From: Alteromonadaceae bacterium 2753L.S.0a.02
GTDB taxonomy: Bacteria > Pseudomonadota > Gammaproteobacteria > Pseudomonadales > Cellvibrionaceae
Reading direction: 5' to 3'
DNA length: 64,000 nucleotides
NCBI GenBank assembly: GCA_007827375.1
Contig: VISH01000002.1
Span: 3,683,001 to 3,747,000 of the forward strand
Positions 55,569-64,000 of this stretch are shown here, in pieces. The notes beneath the pieces are model-generated. The model worked only from the letters and a program-made list of their open reading frames with translations. It did no database searches and was not told where the DNA came from. Within the stretch, counting starts at the first letter, position 1. Each line of letters begins with the position of its first letter. A program made the translations under genes and the position numbers.

Positions 55569-56908
55569 TTATGAGCAGGCGTTACCCACAACTTCAGCCA
55601 GCTCATGGGCTAGCTGCGACACCATACTGTGTTGCTGTCCCTCCACCATCACACGAATAACAGGCTCGGTACCCGAGGGACGCAGTAACACCCTGCCCTG
55701 CCCTTCCATACGCTTTTCTGCGCTTGTTATTGCAGACTGAATGGGGCTGCATTCGTCCAATGCAATCTTTTTCTTGATGGGCACATTCACCATTACTTGG
55801 GGTAATTTCTGCATACGTTGTTTGAGTTCATAGAGGCTTTGCTGCTCTGCATTTAGGGCGCGGAGTACCTGCAGCGCGGAAATAATGCCATCTCCGGTGG
55901 TCGTCACATCGGCACACACAATATGGCCAGAGCATTCTCCACCTAATTTCCATCCATTGCGATTCATAGCTTCGATCACATAGCGGTCACCCACCTGGGC
56001 ACGCTCGAAAGGAATATTCAGGCTGCTTAGCGCCATTTCAAAACCGAAATTAGTCATCAGTGTGCCCACTACGCCAGCGCAGCCTCCACCGTGGCACTGC
56101 TTGTGCGCGGCGATGATATAAAGTAGCTGATCGCCATCAACCACTTCACCGCGCTCATCGACAAACTGTACCCGATCCCCATCACCATCAAACGCAATAC
56201 CAAGGTCCGCATGGGACTCTAGCACCTGCTTTTGCAGGTTATTCATTTTGGTGGAACCGCAATTGAGGTTGATATTGACGCCATCCGGCGCAGTACTGAT
56301 GGGAATCACTTCGGCACCCAACTCGGAAAACACCTTTGGAGCAACATTGTAGGTCGCCCCATTTGCACAATCGACAACAATCGTTAGGCCTGCCAAGCTA
56401 AAGCCCCAGGGGAGTGTACCTTTACAGAATTCAATATAACGCCCTTCGGCGTCAGGAATGCGGCGTGCCTTGCCAAGCTTTTCAGCGGTAACCATGGGTT
56501 TATCGACCTGAAGTTCGATTGCAATCTCCACTTCATCTGCGAGCTTGGTGCCCTGAGTGTTGAAAAGTTTAACCCCATTATCGCGATACGGATTGTGCGA
56601 TGCGCTAATTACCACCCCTGCACTGGCCTGGAAGGTTCGCGTAAGGTAGGCAATCGCGGGAGTTGGCATGGGGCCCAAAAGACCGACGTCTACGCCCGCG
56701 GCAATTAATCCGGCTTCCATCGCCGATTCAAACATGTAGCCACTGATACGAGTGTCTTTACCTATCAGTACCAACCCCCCCCATCGGCGTGCTTTTCTGC
56801 CAGTACCTTACCGACTGCCCAACCCAGCTGCATAAAAAACTGCGGTGTAATTGCGCCGCTACCTACCTGGCCTCGTATGCCATCGGTACCGAAATATTTT
56901 TTTGTCAT
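55569..56908 (-). CDS. glmM: Phosphoglucosamine mutase, frameshifted as sequenced
   Basis: Converts glucosamine 6-phosphate to glucosamine 1-phosphate for peptidoglycan and LPS. The true start is ATG 56908, in an ATGA overlap with folP; the N-terminal 44 codons read KKYFGTDGIRGQVG and QFFMQLGWAVGKVLAEKHADG, as in the family. A run of eight G (56775-56782 region, C on the plus strand) then shifts the frame and gives a stop after GGGWY. The rest continues in another frame from VLIGKDTRISG with ISASHNPYRDNG (phosphoserine), DGDGDR metal loop and RPSGTEPVIRV. Six or nine G would restore about 445 aa. Because the enzyme is essential, a sequencing indel or slippage is likelier than true loss. Confidence 0.9.
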
Positions 56909-57765
56909 TCTTTTTGTCCAAACCTTGTGAGATTAAAAACTTTAACAATATCGTTGGTTTCCGCCACATCGTGCACCCGAAGAATCGAGGCTCCGTTGTA
57001 GAGAGCTACCATCGCGAACGCCAAACTGCCGGCGAGCCTTTCATGAGGCTCTCGTTCGAGTAGGCGCCCAATCATGGATTTACGGGAAACGCCTACCAAA
57101 ACAGGCAATCCCAAATCACAGAGCACGTGTATTTCCTTCATCAACGCGAGGTTATGATCATCGGATTTTCCAAAACCAAAACCTGGGTCCAATAGGATTT
57201 GGGGACAGGCATCACCACTCGCGCCTCTTAACACATCGACTCTTGATTGCAAGTAGGTACTTACTTCAGAAACCACATCGCGGTAGTGCGGATTATGCTG
57301 CATTGTTTTCGGAGAACCGCGCATATGCATCAAGCAAACCGGTAATCCTGTCGCTAAAAATGCCTCTATTGCCCCGGGGCGCTCGAGTGCCCTAACGTCG
57401 TTAATTAAGCCCGCGCCCAACTCAGCACATGCTGTAATCACTTCTGGAGTGGAAGTATCGACAGAAATGGGGACATCGAATTGATTCTCCAAAACTTCGA
57501 CAACCGGTAGCACGCGATCACACTCTTCAGCAACACTCACAACTCGCGCGCCAGGGCGTGTCGATTCACCACCTACGTCGAGAATATCGGCACCTGCGGC
57601 GATCATATTCTCAGCAGCCGCAAGTACGCTGTCGATATTGAGTTTTCCTGGGCTAGCACTAAAAAATTGGCCGCCATCAAAAAAGGAATCGGGAGTAACA
57701 TTGATTATGCCCATGATTTTTGGGCGGGAAAGGTCTAGCGCGTGGCGTCCACACTGAAGAATCAT
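56905..57765 (-). CDS. folP: Dihydropteroate synthase
   Basis: About 286 aa from ATG 57765; a GTG two codons upstream is an alternative. Joins p-aminobenzoate to the pterin diphosphate in folate synthesis. IMGIINVTPDSFFDGG is the first family signature and GADILDVGGESTRPGA the second; DPGFGFGKSDDHN and GVSRKSMIG bind the pterin and phosphate. It is followed by glmM with a 4-bp overlap and separated from ftsH by a terminator. Confidence 0.96.
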   Translation of the reverse strand: MILQCGRHALDLSRPKIMGIINVTPDSFFDGGQFFSASPGKLNIDSVLAAAENMIAAGADILDVGGESTRPGARVVSVAEECDRVLPVVEVLENQFDVPISVDTSTPEVITACAELGAGLINDVRALERPGAIEAFLATGLPVCLMHMRGSPKTMQHNPHYRDVVSEVSTYLQSRVDVLRGASGDACPQILLDPGFGFGKSDDHNLALMKEIHVLCDLGLPVLVGVSRKSMIGRLLEREPHERLAGSLAFAMVALYNGASILRVHDVAETNDIVKVFNLTRFGQKE

Positions 57766-57799
57766 AAACACCGTGACTGTGTAAAAAACATCATTGCCT

Positions 57800-57832
57800 A
57801 AATAAAAAAGGGCAGCCCGGCGAGGCTGCCCC
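57800..57832 (-). terminator. ftsH terminator
   Basis: GGGCAGCC/GGCTGCCC hairpin with a 6-base loop, then a T-rich tract on the minus strand. It lies 18 bp beyond the ftsH stop codon and implies that folP has its own promoter or depends on read-through. Confidence 0.8.
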
Positions 57833-57849
57833 CTGCTGTATTGACAACT

Positions 57850-59760
57850 TTAATGTTGACTGGCGGGGCCACCTACGGGAGATCCGTCAGGAGACTTTTC
57901 CTTCTCGGTATTTCCCGAATTGCCTCCGCCAAATCCGCTATCATGCCAATCGCGAGGTGGGCGCACTTTCTTGCGGGCCATCAGATCATCGACCTGCTCG
58001 GAATCGATGGTTTCGTACTCCATCAAAGCATCTTTCATCGCCTCAAGAATGTCTCGGTTATCCTCAAGTATCGTTTTTGCGCTGGTGTAGCAGGCATCGA
58101 TAATTCGCCTTACCTCTTCATCAATAACCTTGGAGGTTTCGCCGGAATACTGCAGCTTACCTGTACCGGGGTAGGCACCTTCGTCCTCACCATAGTGAAG
58201 CGGACCAAGTTTTTCAGACAAACCCCACTTCATAACCATATTGCGCGCTAAATCGGTTGCCCGTTCAATGTCGTTGGATGCACCCGTAGTTACGCCATCG
58301 AAGCCCAAGGTCATTTCTTCAGCAATTCGCCCTCCAAAGAGAGAGCAGAGTCGCGATTCGATCGCCCGCTTGCTATGACTGTACTTATCTTCTTCAGGCA
58401 AATATACAGTTACCCCGAGCGCGCGGCCGCGAGGAATAATACTGACTTTATGCACAGGATCATGCTCTGGTACAAGACGACCGACAATCGCATGACCGGC
58501 TTCGTGATACGCGGTGTTTTCCTTTTCCTTTTCACTCATCACCATGGATCGGCGCTCAGCGCCCATAATGATTTTGTCCCGAGCTTTTTCAAACTCTTCC
58601 ATGGTTACGACGCGCTTATTGGCACGTGCTGCGAACAACGCCGCTTCGTTCACCAAATTCGCGAGATCTGCACCAGAAAAACCGGGAGTCCCGCGCGCGA
58701 TAATCGATGCCTGTACTTTGTCGTCCATAGGCACCTTGCGCATGTGTACTTTAAGTATCTGCTCACGACCACGGATATCAGGCAAACCGACGAACACCTG
58801 GCGGTCGAAACGACCGGGCCGCAACAGTGCGCGATCGAGAACATCCGGGCGGTTAGTGGCGGCAATTACAATGACACCCTCATTACCCTCAAAACCGTCC
58901 ATTTCTACCAACAGCTGATTGAGCGTTTGCTCCCTCTCGTCGTGCCCACCGCCGTGACCACCACCTCGATGGCGACCCACAGCATCGATTTCATCGATAA
59001 AGATGATACATGGTGCTTGCTTTTTGGCTTGATCAAACATGTCGCGCACACGGGACGCACCCACACCCACAAACATTTCGACGAAATCAGAACCGGAGAT
59101 CGAGAAAAACGGCACTTTGGCCTCACCGGCTATGGCTTTCGCCAATAAAGTTTTACCAGTTCCGGGGGGCCCTGCCATGAGCACGCCGCGGGGAATGCGA
59201 CCGCCCAGGCGTTGGAAACGGGAAGGGTCTTTTAGGAATTCAACCAGCTCTTGTACATCTTCTTTAGCTTCGTCGACACCAGCAACATCGGCAAACGTCG
59301 TTTTAACCTGATCTTCGCCAAGCAGCCTCGCTTTGCTCTTAGCAAAGCTCATCGGGCCGCCGCGACCGCCGGCCCCCCCCTGCATTTGCCGCATAAAGAA
59401 TATAAACACTGCGATAAAGAGAAGGATTGGGAAGCTGGCTACCAGAAGCTGCTCCCACAGGCTGGATTTTTCAGGTAGAGAGCCCTTAACTTCGACTCGG
59501 TGATCGAGTAAGGTATCCATGAGCTTGAGGTCGATAACCTCAGGTTTAACCACAACAAATGTCGAATTATCCAGGCGAATACCGCGAATTAATTGTCCAT
59601 CGATGGTCACTTCCTTGATCCTATCGTCGAGCACATCCTGCATGAACTCTGAATAGGTGAGCTCATCACGCGGAGTTGGATCATTGAAATTCTGGAATAC
59701 AGTAAACAGTACAGCGGCGATAACCAGCCAAAGTACTAGATTTTTAGCCATATCATTCAA
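57850..59760 (-). CDS. ftsH: ATP-dependent zinc metalloprotease FtsH
   Basis: 636 aa membrane-bound hexameric protease. Two helices (about 8-25 and 105-125) bracket the periplasmic domain. The AAA module has Walker A GPPGTGKTLLAKAI, Walker B FIDEIDAVG and the arginine-containing SRH (TNRPDVLDRALLRPGRFD). The zinc site is HEAGH, with a later Asp. The C terminus has a coiled coil and a Gly/Ser/Asn-rich tail. The TTG at 59760 has GAGGAG at 9 bp, while the ATG three codons later (59751) matches the usual MAKN start; the choice is open. Confidence 0.97.
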   Translation of the reverse strand: MNDMAKNLVLWLVIAAVLFTVFQNFNDPTPRDELTYSEFMQDVLDDRIKEVTIDGQLIRGIRLDNSTFVVVKPEVIDLKLMDTLLDHRVEVKGSLPEKSSLWEQLLVASFPILLFIAVFIFFMRQMQGGAGGRGGPMSFAKSKARLLGEDQVKTTFADVAGVDEAKEDVQELVEFLKDPSRFQRLGGRIPRGVLMAGPPGTGKTLLAKAIAGEAKVPFFSISGSDFVEMFVGVGASRVRDMFDQAKKQAPCIIFIDEIDAVGRHRGGGHGGGHDEREQTLNQLLVEMDGFEGNEGVIVIAATNRPDVLDRALLRPGRFDRQVFVGLPDIRGREQILKVHMRKVPMDDKVQASIIARGTPGFSGADLANLVNEAALFAARANKRVVTMEEFEKARDKIIMGAERRSMVMSEKEKENTAYHEAGHAIVGRLVPEHDPVHKVSIIPRGRALGVTVYLPEEDKYSHSKRAIESRLCSLFGGRIAEEMTLGFDGVTTGASNDIERATDLARNMVMKWGLSEKLGPLHYGEDEGAYPGTGKLQYSGETSKVIDEEVRRIIDACYTSAKTILEDNRDILEAMKDALMEYETIDSEQVDDLMARKKVRPPRDWHDSGFGGGNSGNTEKEKSPDGSPVGGPASQH

Positions 59761-59883
59761 GGCTGATTTCTCCTCAGTTCCGGTTATTGGAGCCTAATTG
59801 GCACAAAAACCGACATATTTCACGTAAGTAACCGTCATTCAGTCAAGTATAGCCCCGCCCTGGCAGTACCTGCCAGAACTGGA

Positions 59884-60504
59884 TTATGCCTTAAATCCCT
59901 TCGCAACCAAGTAAACCTCCCGCGAGCGGGGCCGGGATGCATCCGGCTTGCGGGTAACCGTCTTTTGAAAACTGCCGCGGCAGTCTTGAAAGAAGGCGTC
60001 GAACCCCTCGCCCTGAAACACCTTGCAGACGAAGTCTCCGCCGGGTTTGAGAACTTGCTTTGCCATATCCAGCGCCAACTCCACCAGATACATGGCTTTT
60101 GGTTGATCAACTGCGCTGATACCACTCATGTTGGGGGCCATATCAGAAATTACAAGATCAGCACGCTGTTCGCCCATGGCATCCATAAGCGTATTAAGCA
60201 CTGATTCTTCCGTAAAATCGCCTTCAATAAAGTTAACGCCTGCTATGGCATCCATAGGTAGAATATCGGACGCCAACACCCGGCCTTTATCACCCACCAT
60301 TTGTATGGCTACTTGCGACCAACCACCGGGGGCAGCCCCCAGATCCACAACCGTCATGCCAGGGCGGAACAACTTATCTTTGTCGTTAAGCTCCAATAAT
60401 TTATAACTCGCGCGGGAACGAAAGCCATCCTTCTGAGAAGCCTTCACAAACTGGTCGTTAAAATGTTCTCGCAACCAGCGGTGGCTGCTCTTTGATCTCG
60501 CCAT
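59884..60504 (-). CDS. rlmE: 23S rRNA (uridine-2'-O) methyltransferase
   Basis: 206 aa. Methylates U2552 of 23S rRNA in the 50S subunit. RASYKLLELNDKDKLFRPG contains the first catalytic Lys region. TVVDLGAAPGGWSQVA is the SAM loop, VISDMAPNMSG the catalytic Asp region, and GGDFVCKVFQGEGFDAF the second Lys. It is upstream of ftsH on the same strand and divergent from yhbY, the conserved arrangement. Confidence 0.97.
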   Translation of the reverse strand: MARSKSSHRWLREHFNDQFVKASQKDGFRSRASYKLLELNDKDKLFRPGMTVVDLGAAPGGWSQVAIQMVGDKGRVLASDILPMDAIAGVNFIEGDFTEESVLNTLMDAMGEQRADLVISDMAPNMSGISAVDQPKAMYLVELALDMAKQVLKPGGDFVCKVFQGEGFDAFFQDCRGSFQKTVTRKPDASRPRSREVYLVAKGFKA

Positions 60505-60670
60505 ATTTAATAAATTTTCACCACTCTATTCGCACAAAACACGCCTCTTGGCGCAATTAGGGGTACAATAGGCGCCCTTTAAAAATTATACAAGTTGCTC
60601 CACGCAACCGATCACATCAAGGGTTGGAACTGCATTAAGGTTCACAATCTCAACAAGGCAAATTCGAGTT

Positions 60671-60970
60671 ATGGCGTTATCTTCCGACAAAATAAAACAA
60701 TACCGCACTCTGGCACATAGTCTTAACCCCATCGTTACCATCGCGGGAAAAGGTCTCACAGAAAGTGTGATTGCTGAGCTGGATCGTGCTCTGGAAGATC
60801 ACGAGTTGGTAAAGGTTAAAGTGGCCGTTATAGATCGTCAGCTTCGCAAAGCCAGCATTGAAGAAATGTGTGTTTCAACCAATGCCACGTTAATCCAGGA
60901 AATCGGCAAAGTCGCAGTATTATTTCGCGAAGCTCAGAAACCAGACCCAAAGAAATCCAACATTCGTTGA
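60671..60970 (+). CDS. yhbY: YhbY family RNA-binding ribosome assembly protein
   Basis: 99 aa CRM domain. HSLNPIVTIAGKGLTESVIAELDRALEDHELVKVKV (in parts) matches the fold; the usual GxxG loop of the domain is shortened to GKG. YhbY binds pre-50S particles. The gene is divergent from rlmE across 166 bp that should hold both promoters. It is the usual neighbour of rlmE/ftsH. Confidence 0.93.
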   Translation: MALSSDKIKQYRTLAHSLNPIVTIAGKGLTESVIAELDRALEDHELVKVKVAVIDRQLRKASIEEMCVSTNATLIQEIGKVAVLFREAQKPDPKKSNIR

Positions 60971-61073
60971 TTGTTAAACACAGAAAATTGCAAATATCGT
61001 GAATTTCTGCGTGCCCAACTTGCGACCGGCACGACGATTGATGATACTCGGGCATCTGCCGCGACGCCCAATC

Positions 61074-62489
61074 ATGATAAAAAGCATTAAGTTCAAACTC
61101 TGGCTCACCTTCCTTATGACCCTGGTGATCTCCACAACAGCCATGCTGTTGCTGACTCATGCCAGCGTGAAAAAAGGATTTTTGGACTACGTTACACAAC
61201 AAGCTATCGACAGGTTACAAAACCTGGAACTCGCCGTCCTCGAAATTTACGAGCGCGAAACATCCTTAGAACCCCTACGGGATAACAACCGCCTCTGGCT
61301 GCGCTTGAAATACCGTACTTTTCGGGAGTTTGTAGAACAGCAAACCCGCGAAGCCATCAGCAACAATCAACCGCCCTTGCACCCCAGTTTAAAAGCCCAA
61401 GAACGTGTTTTCATCGATCAGCTGATTCTTACCGATCCCGACAAACAACTCATTGTGGGCAATGCGTTTAAAAATGCCGAATACTCTTGGCGAGCCTTGT
61501 ATTCGGAAGAAAAACTGATCGGCTACATTGGCTACATCAAACCGAAAGACTTCATGCGTTCAGTGGACAAGCTTTTTGTAAGCCAGCAGCTCAAAGCTTT
61601 AGCTCTCTTCAGCATCGCCATTTTGGCTGCGTCATTCGTTGTTTCACTGTTGGTGTCGCGCTGGTTGGTGAAACCACTGAGTGAACTATCCAAAGGAGCC
61701 AAGAAAATCGCTGACGGCGATTTCTCGATTCGCATTACACCCAGCACATCAGATGAGTTGGGCATGCTCTGCAATAATTTTAATGAACTTGCCCGAACCC
61801 TCTCAGCGAACGAACAGGCGCGCAAACAATGGGTCGCGGATATATCTCACGAAATGCGCACGCCGCTGGCCGTATTAAAAGCTCAAATCGAAGCCATGCA
61901 GGACGGCATCAGGCCCTCAACGCCAGAAAATCTCGAATTGCTAAAAAACAAAATCGACGCGCTCCATAATCTCATCAACGATCTTTACGATTTATCGCTT
62001 ACAGATCTAGGCGCGATGACCTACAACAAAGAGCCTCTCAATTTTGCAGAGCTGGTTGAGGAGCTCGCCAGCGATTATCTACAGCGCTTCACAGAGAAAG
62101 GCCTGGAACTTGAAACCCGTATAACCACAAGCCAAGAAGTTGAGATTAACGGCGATTATGTTCGCCTTTCGCAACTGTTGAGAAACCTTTTTGAAAACTG
62201 TTATCGCTATACTGACTCTCCGGGCAAAATCAGATTGACCCTAAGCCTTAGCAACACCCATGTGGTGTTTTGCCTCGAAGACACCCCGCCAGGGGTACCG
62301 CAAGATCAATTGATTAAAATTTTCGATCGCCTGTACCGAGTTGAAAGTTCGCGTAACCGAGCAACAGGCGGCGCAGGTTTGGGGCTTAGCATTTGCAAAA
62401 ACATCGTAGAAGCACACAGTGGTACAATTCACGCACAAACTTCGGCACTGGGTGGATTAACCATTACCCTTAAACTCCCTATGAACTAA
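61074..62489 (+). CDS. BaeS-like HAMP sensor histidine kinase
   Basis: About 471 aa from ATG 61074, which puts the first membrane helix (FKLWLTFLMTLVISTTAMLLL) at the N terminus; longer frames add a hydrophilic stretch not expected in the family. Periplasmic domain about 30-170, second helix, HAMP (KPLSELSKGAKKIADGDFSI), HisKA with ISHEMRTPLAVLKAQI (phospho-His) and HATPase with RLYRVESSRNRATGGAGLGLSIC. It is paired with the response regulator 8 bp downstream. The stimulus is unknown; relatives sense envelope stress. Confidence 0.88.
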   Translation: MIKSIKFKLWLTFLMTLVISTTAMLLLTHASVKKGFLDYVTQQAIDRLQNLELAVLEIYERETSLEPLRDNNRLWLRLKYRTFREFVEQQTREAISNNQPPLHPSLKAQERVFIDQLILTDPDKQLIVGNAFKNAEYSWRALYSEEKLIGYIGYIKPKDFMRSVDKLFVSQQLKALALFSIAILAASFVVSLLVSRWLVKPLSELSKGAKKIADGDFSIRITPSTSDELGMLCNNFNELARTLSANEQARKQWVADISHEMRTPLAVLKAQIEAMQDGIRPSTPENLELLKNKIDALHNLINDLYDLSLTDLGAMTYNKEPLNFAELVEELASDYLQRFTEKGLELETRITTSQEVEINGDYVRLSQLLRNLFENCYRYTDSPGKIRLTLSLSNTHVVFCLEDTPPGVPQDQLIKIFDRLYRVESSRNRATGGAGLGLSICKNIVEAHSGTIHAQTSALGGLTITLKLPMN

Positions 62490-62496
62490 TAGCACC

Positions 62497-63195
62497 ATGG
62501 AAACGTCAAATACAGCTACTATTCTCATCGTTGAAGACGAACAAGAACTGGCGTTGCTCATGCGGGACTATCTGTTATCGTCAGGCTACGAATGTCATAT
62601 AATAGGCAACGGTTTGGAAGTTGAGCCCTGGCTGGAAAGCCATTCCGCCAACCTTATACTCCTTGATCTTATGTTACCCGGTAAAGACGGCCTGGATATT
62701 TGCCGTGATTTACGTTCTAACATGGCCTACAGCCACCTGCCCATTATTATGGTTACCGCAAGAGTTGAAGAAATTGATCGCCTGTTGGGCTTGGAATTGG
62801 GCGCTGATGACTATGTTTGTAAACCTTTTAGCCCCAGAGAAATCGTTGCCCGGGTTAAAGCTGTGTTACGGCGTGTGCTCAACCCCGTAGATATTAGCGA
62901 TAATCGCGTCGAATTACATGAGACCAGCCAGCAAGTGAGCATTTCGGGAAAAACCATAGAGCTAACTACAATCGAATTCAGCTTGTTCAGGCTGTTGTTT
63001 CAGGAGCAGGGGCGTATTTTTTCCAGACAATACATTATGGACAACATCTACTCCGACTATCGCGTTGTAAGTGACCGAACAGTTGACAGTCACATTAAAA
63101 AACTGCGTAAAAAACTTCAGGAAGCCGACCCAGCACTTGAACTCATACATTCAGTTTATGGGGCGGGATATAAATATGAATTACAAGAAAAATAA
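62497..63195 (+). CDS. OmpR-family response regulator (BaeR-like)
   Basis: 232 aa. Receiver domain with ILIVEDEQELALLM, phospho-Asp in ANLILLDLMLPGKDG and the Lys in DDYVCKPFSPREIV. The C-terminal winged helix (about 135-230) has ELTTIEFSLFRLL and VVSDRTVDSHIKKLRKKL, then HSVYGAGYKYE, the OmpR-type end. It is the partner of the upstream kinase. Its last 20 bp overlap the following lipoprotein gene. Confidence 0.93.
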   Translation: METSNTATILIVEDEQELALLMRDYLLSSGYECHIIGNGLEVEPWLESHSANLILLDLMLPGKDGLDICRDLRSNMAYSHLPIIMVTARVEEIDRLLGLELGADDYVCKPFSPREIVARVKAVLRRVLNPVDISDNRVELHETSQQVSISGKTIELTTIEFSLFRLLFQEQGRIFSRQYIMDNIYSDYRVVSDRTVDSHIKKLRKKLQEADPALELIHSVYGAGYKYELQEK

Positions 63196-63634
63196 TCGCC
63201 TCTTTCTTAGCTGTTCCAGCTTCTGCCTAATTTTAGCAGGCTGTGCCAACCAGGGCCTGCCGAGCCAGCTCACCAGTATATTCCACACCCGTATTACCCA
63301 GAGTGGCCTAAAACATTTTGAAGTTCGAATTGTGCCCATTGCCTACAAAGAAGCCATTGAAAACGGCGCAGTTATCGCTCAGGGCGAAGAAACCACCTAC
63401 TTTGCCAATGGCGAACGCAAGCGCGTAAATTCCGATCGCGTTGCAAAAAAGAACGAAAAACGTTTACATCACGAAATTGAAGAGCTTATAAAAGACAATA
63501 ATTATTGCCGTAGCGGTTACTGGGTCTTGGATTCCAATTATTACGGCAGTGCCCCATTTGTAAGGGGGGAATGTAATGATCTTGCGACTACATCTGACAG
63601 GGAACTATTTCCAGATAACATCAAATTTTGGTAA
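63176..63634 (+). CDS. Small lipoprotein downstream of the two-component pair
   Basis: About 152 aa from ATG 63176, chosen because it precedes a clear lipoprotein signal (FLSCSSFCLILAGC, lipidated Cys at about 21) and has a GGCGGG stretch upstream. The mature part has two cysteines (NNYCRSGYW, GECNDL) and is otherwise basic and hydrophilic. I do not recognise a family. Overlap with the regulator gene suggests co-transcription, so it may be a target or accessory of the pair. Confidence 0.65.
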   Translation: MNYKKNNRLFLSCSSFCLILAGCANQGLPSQLTSIFHTRITQSGLKHFEVRIVPIAYKEAIENGAVIAQGEETTYFANGERKRVNSDRVAKKNEKRLHHEIEELIKDNNYCRSGYWVLDSNYYGSAPFVRGECNDLATTSDRELFPDNIKFW

Positions 63635-63659
63635 AGGGCACAAAACACCAAAATAGGTT

Positions 63660-64000
63660 TTATTCGGTAACGTCAACCTCGTTGGAAGCCATTAATGAAA
63701 AACGCCCACTCATACACTGATTATCAGGCCAACAACTGACGCCAGCTTTGAATTCATACATAGCGCCCAACTCGCTGATAGTAAGGCAACATAGCTCGAT
63801 GGTGAGCGCAGATCCATCACGAAGCGTTTCAACCGGGCAATTCATATTTTTTACTGCTGCCAGAAAAACGTGAACACCGGTTTTAAAACCAGACTCCTTT
63901 CTATTGCTAATATGTAGCGCTGCAGCCTGCGCTGCATATTCCAAGATAACGTAATTACTTAATGAATCGTCACATGTGAGAGGATGACCTGTTAGTGAAA
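63660..64000 (-). CDS. Hotdog-fold dehydratase-like protein, partial
   Basis: About 113 residues, open at the right edge of the window. NYVILEYAAQAAALHIS matches the central helix of FabZ/ApeP-type hotdog dehydratases (EYMAQTIAA in many relatives), followed by GVHVFLAAVKNMNCPVETLRDGS. These proteins commonly serve aryl polyene or related lipid-pigment clusters. The catalytic His would lie beyond the edge. If right, a polyene-type cluster could begin outside the window. The call rests on a partial sequence. Confidence 0.5.
   Translation of the reverse strand, partial: SLTGHPLTCDDSLSNYVILEYAAQAAALHISNRKESGFKTGVHVFLAAVKNMNCPVETLRDGSALTIELCCLTISELGAMYEFKAGVSCWPDNQCMSGRFSLMASNEVDVTE

Overview
The window reads as chromosomal DNA of a marine, polysaccharide-degrading gammaproteobacterium. 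The housekeeping genes are of gammaproteobacterial type, and the mix of a GH52 xylosidase, a DUF3450/TtpC TonB system and many lipoproteins suggests a relative of the Cellvibrionaceae. The placement is inferred from gene content only. At both ends lie the two halves of a block that is contiguous in Pseudomonas and Escherichia: yhbY/rlmE-ftsH-folP-glmM-tpiA-secG-tRNA-Leu at 53.9-61 kb and tRNA-fMet-rimP-nusA-infB-rbfA-truB-rpsO-pnp at 0.2-10.9 kb. Apart from the divergent yhbY, all of it is on the minus strand. About 44 kb of accessory DNA sits exactly between the two tRNA genes.

Layout: 0-9.3 kb is the pnp-to-rimP translation and RNA-processing operon. At 9.8-10.9 kb is the initiator tRNA gene, preceded by a seven-unit tandem array of 130 bp. 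Each unit carries the 5' 35 nt of the same tRNA plus an inverted near-copy of its anticodon arm; the array lies between a strong promoter and the intact tRNA. At 11.2-14.2 kb is a three-gene chemosensory-like module (CheX, CheY, PilJ-domain CheA-like kinase). At 15.5-17.6 kb are a receiver-GGDEF protein and a periplasmic binding protein. At 18.5-24 kb are a DUF2799 lipoprotein and a TonB/ExbBD/TtpC/DUF3450/TPR energising system. At 24.5-28 kb are two surface or lipoprotein genes. At 28-51 kb is a hopanoid and mevalonate region.

That region can be read as one pathway. Mevalonate enzymes (mvaS, mvaA, mevalonate kinase, phosphomevalonate kinase, mvaD, idi) make IPP/DMAPP and IspA makes FPP. A eukaryote-like squalene synthase replaces HpnCDE, and squalene-hopene cyclase makes hopene. 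HpnH, HpnG and HpnA build the ribose-derived side chain. HpnI and HpnK add and deacetylate an amino sugar. An MMPL/HpnN exporter, a LolA-like carrier and a lipoprotein are placed to move the lipid to the outer membrane. A PAPS-type sulfotransferase and a YkoP-like protein inside the cluster raise the possibility of an extra, sulfated product. An adenine deaminase next to the cluster could salvage the adenine released by HpnG.

The strongest candidate for something undescribed is the tRNA-fMet array with its built-in antisense element. A smaller duplication of the tRNA-Leu 5' end is a second case of the same architecture. glmM is frameshifted in a run of eight G as given here. The window ends in a partial hotdog-fold dehydratase gene on the right and a partial MipA/OmpV gene on the left.
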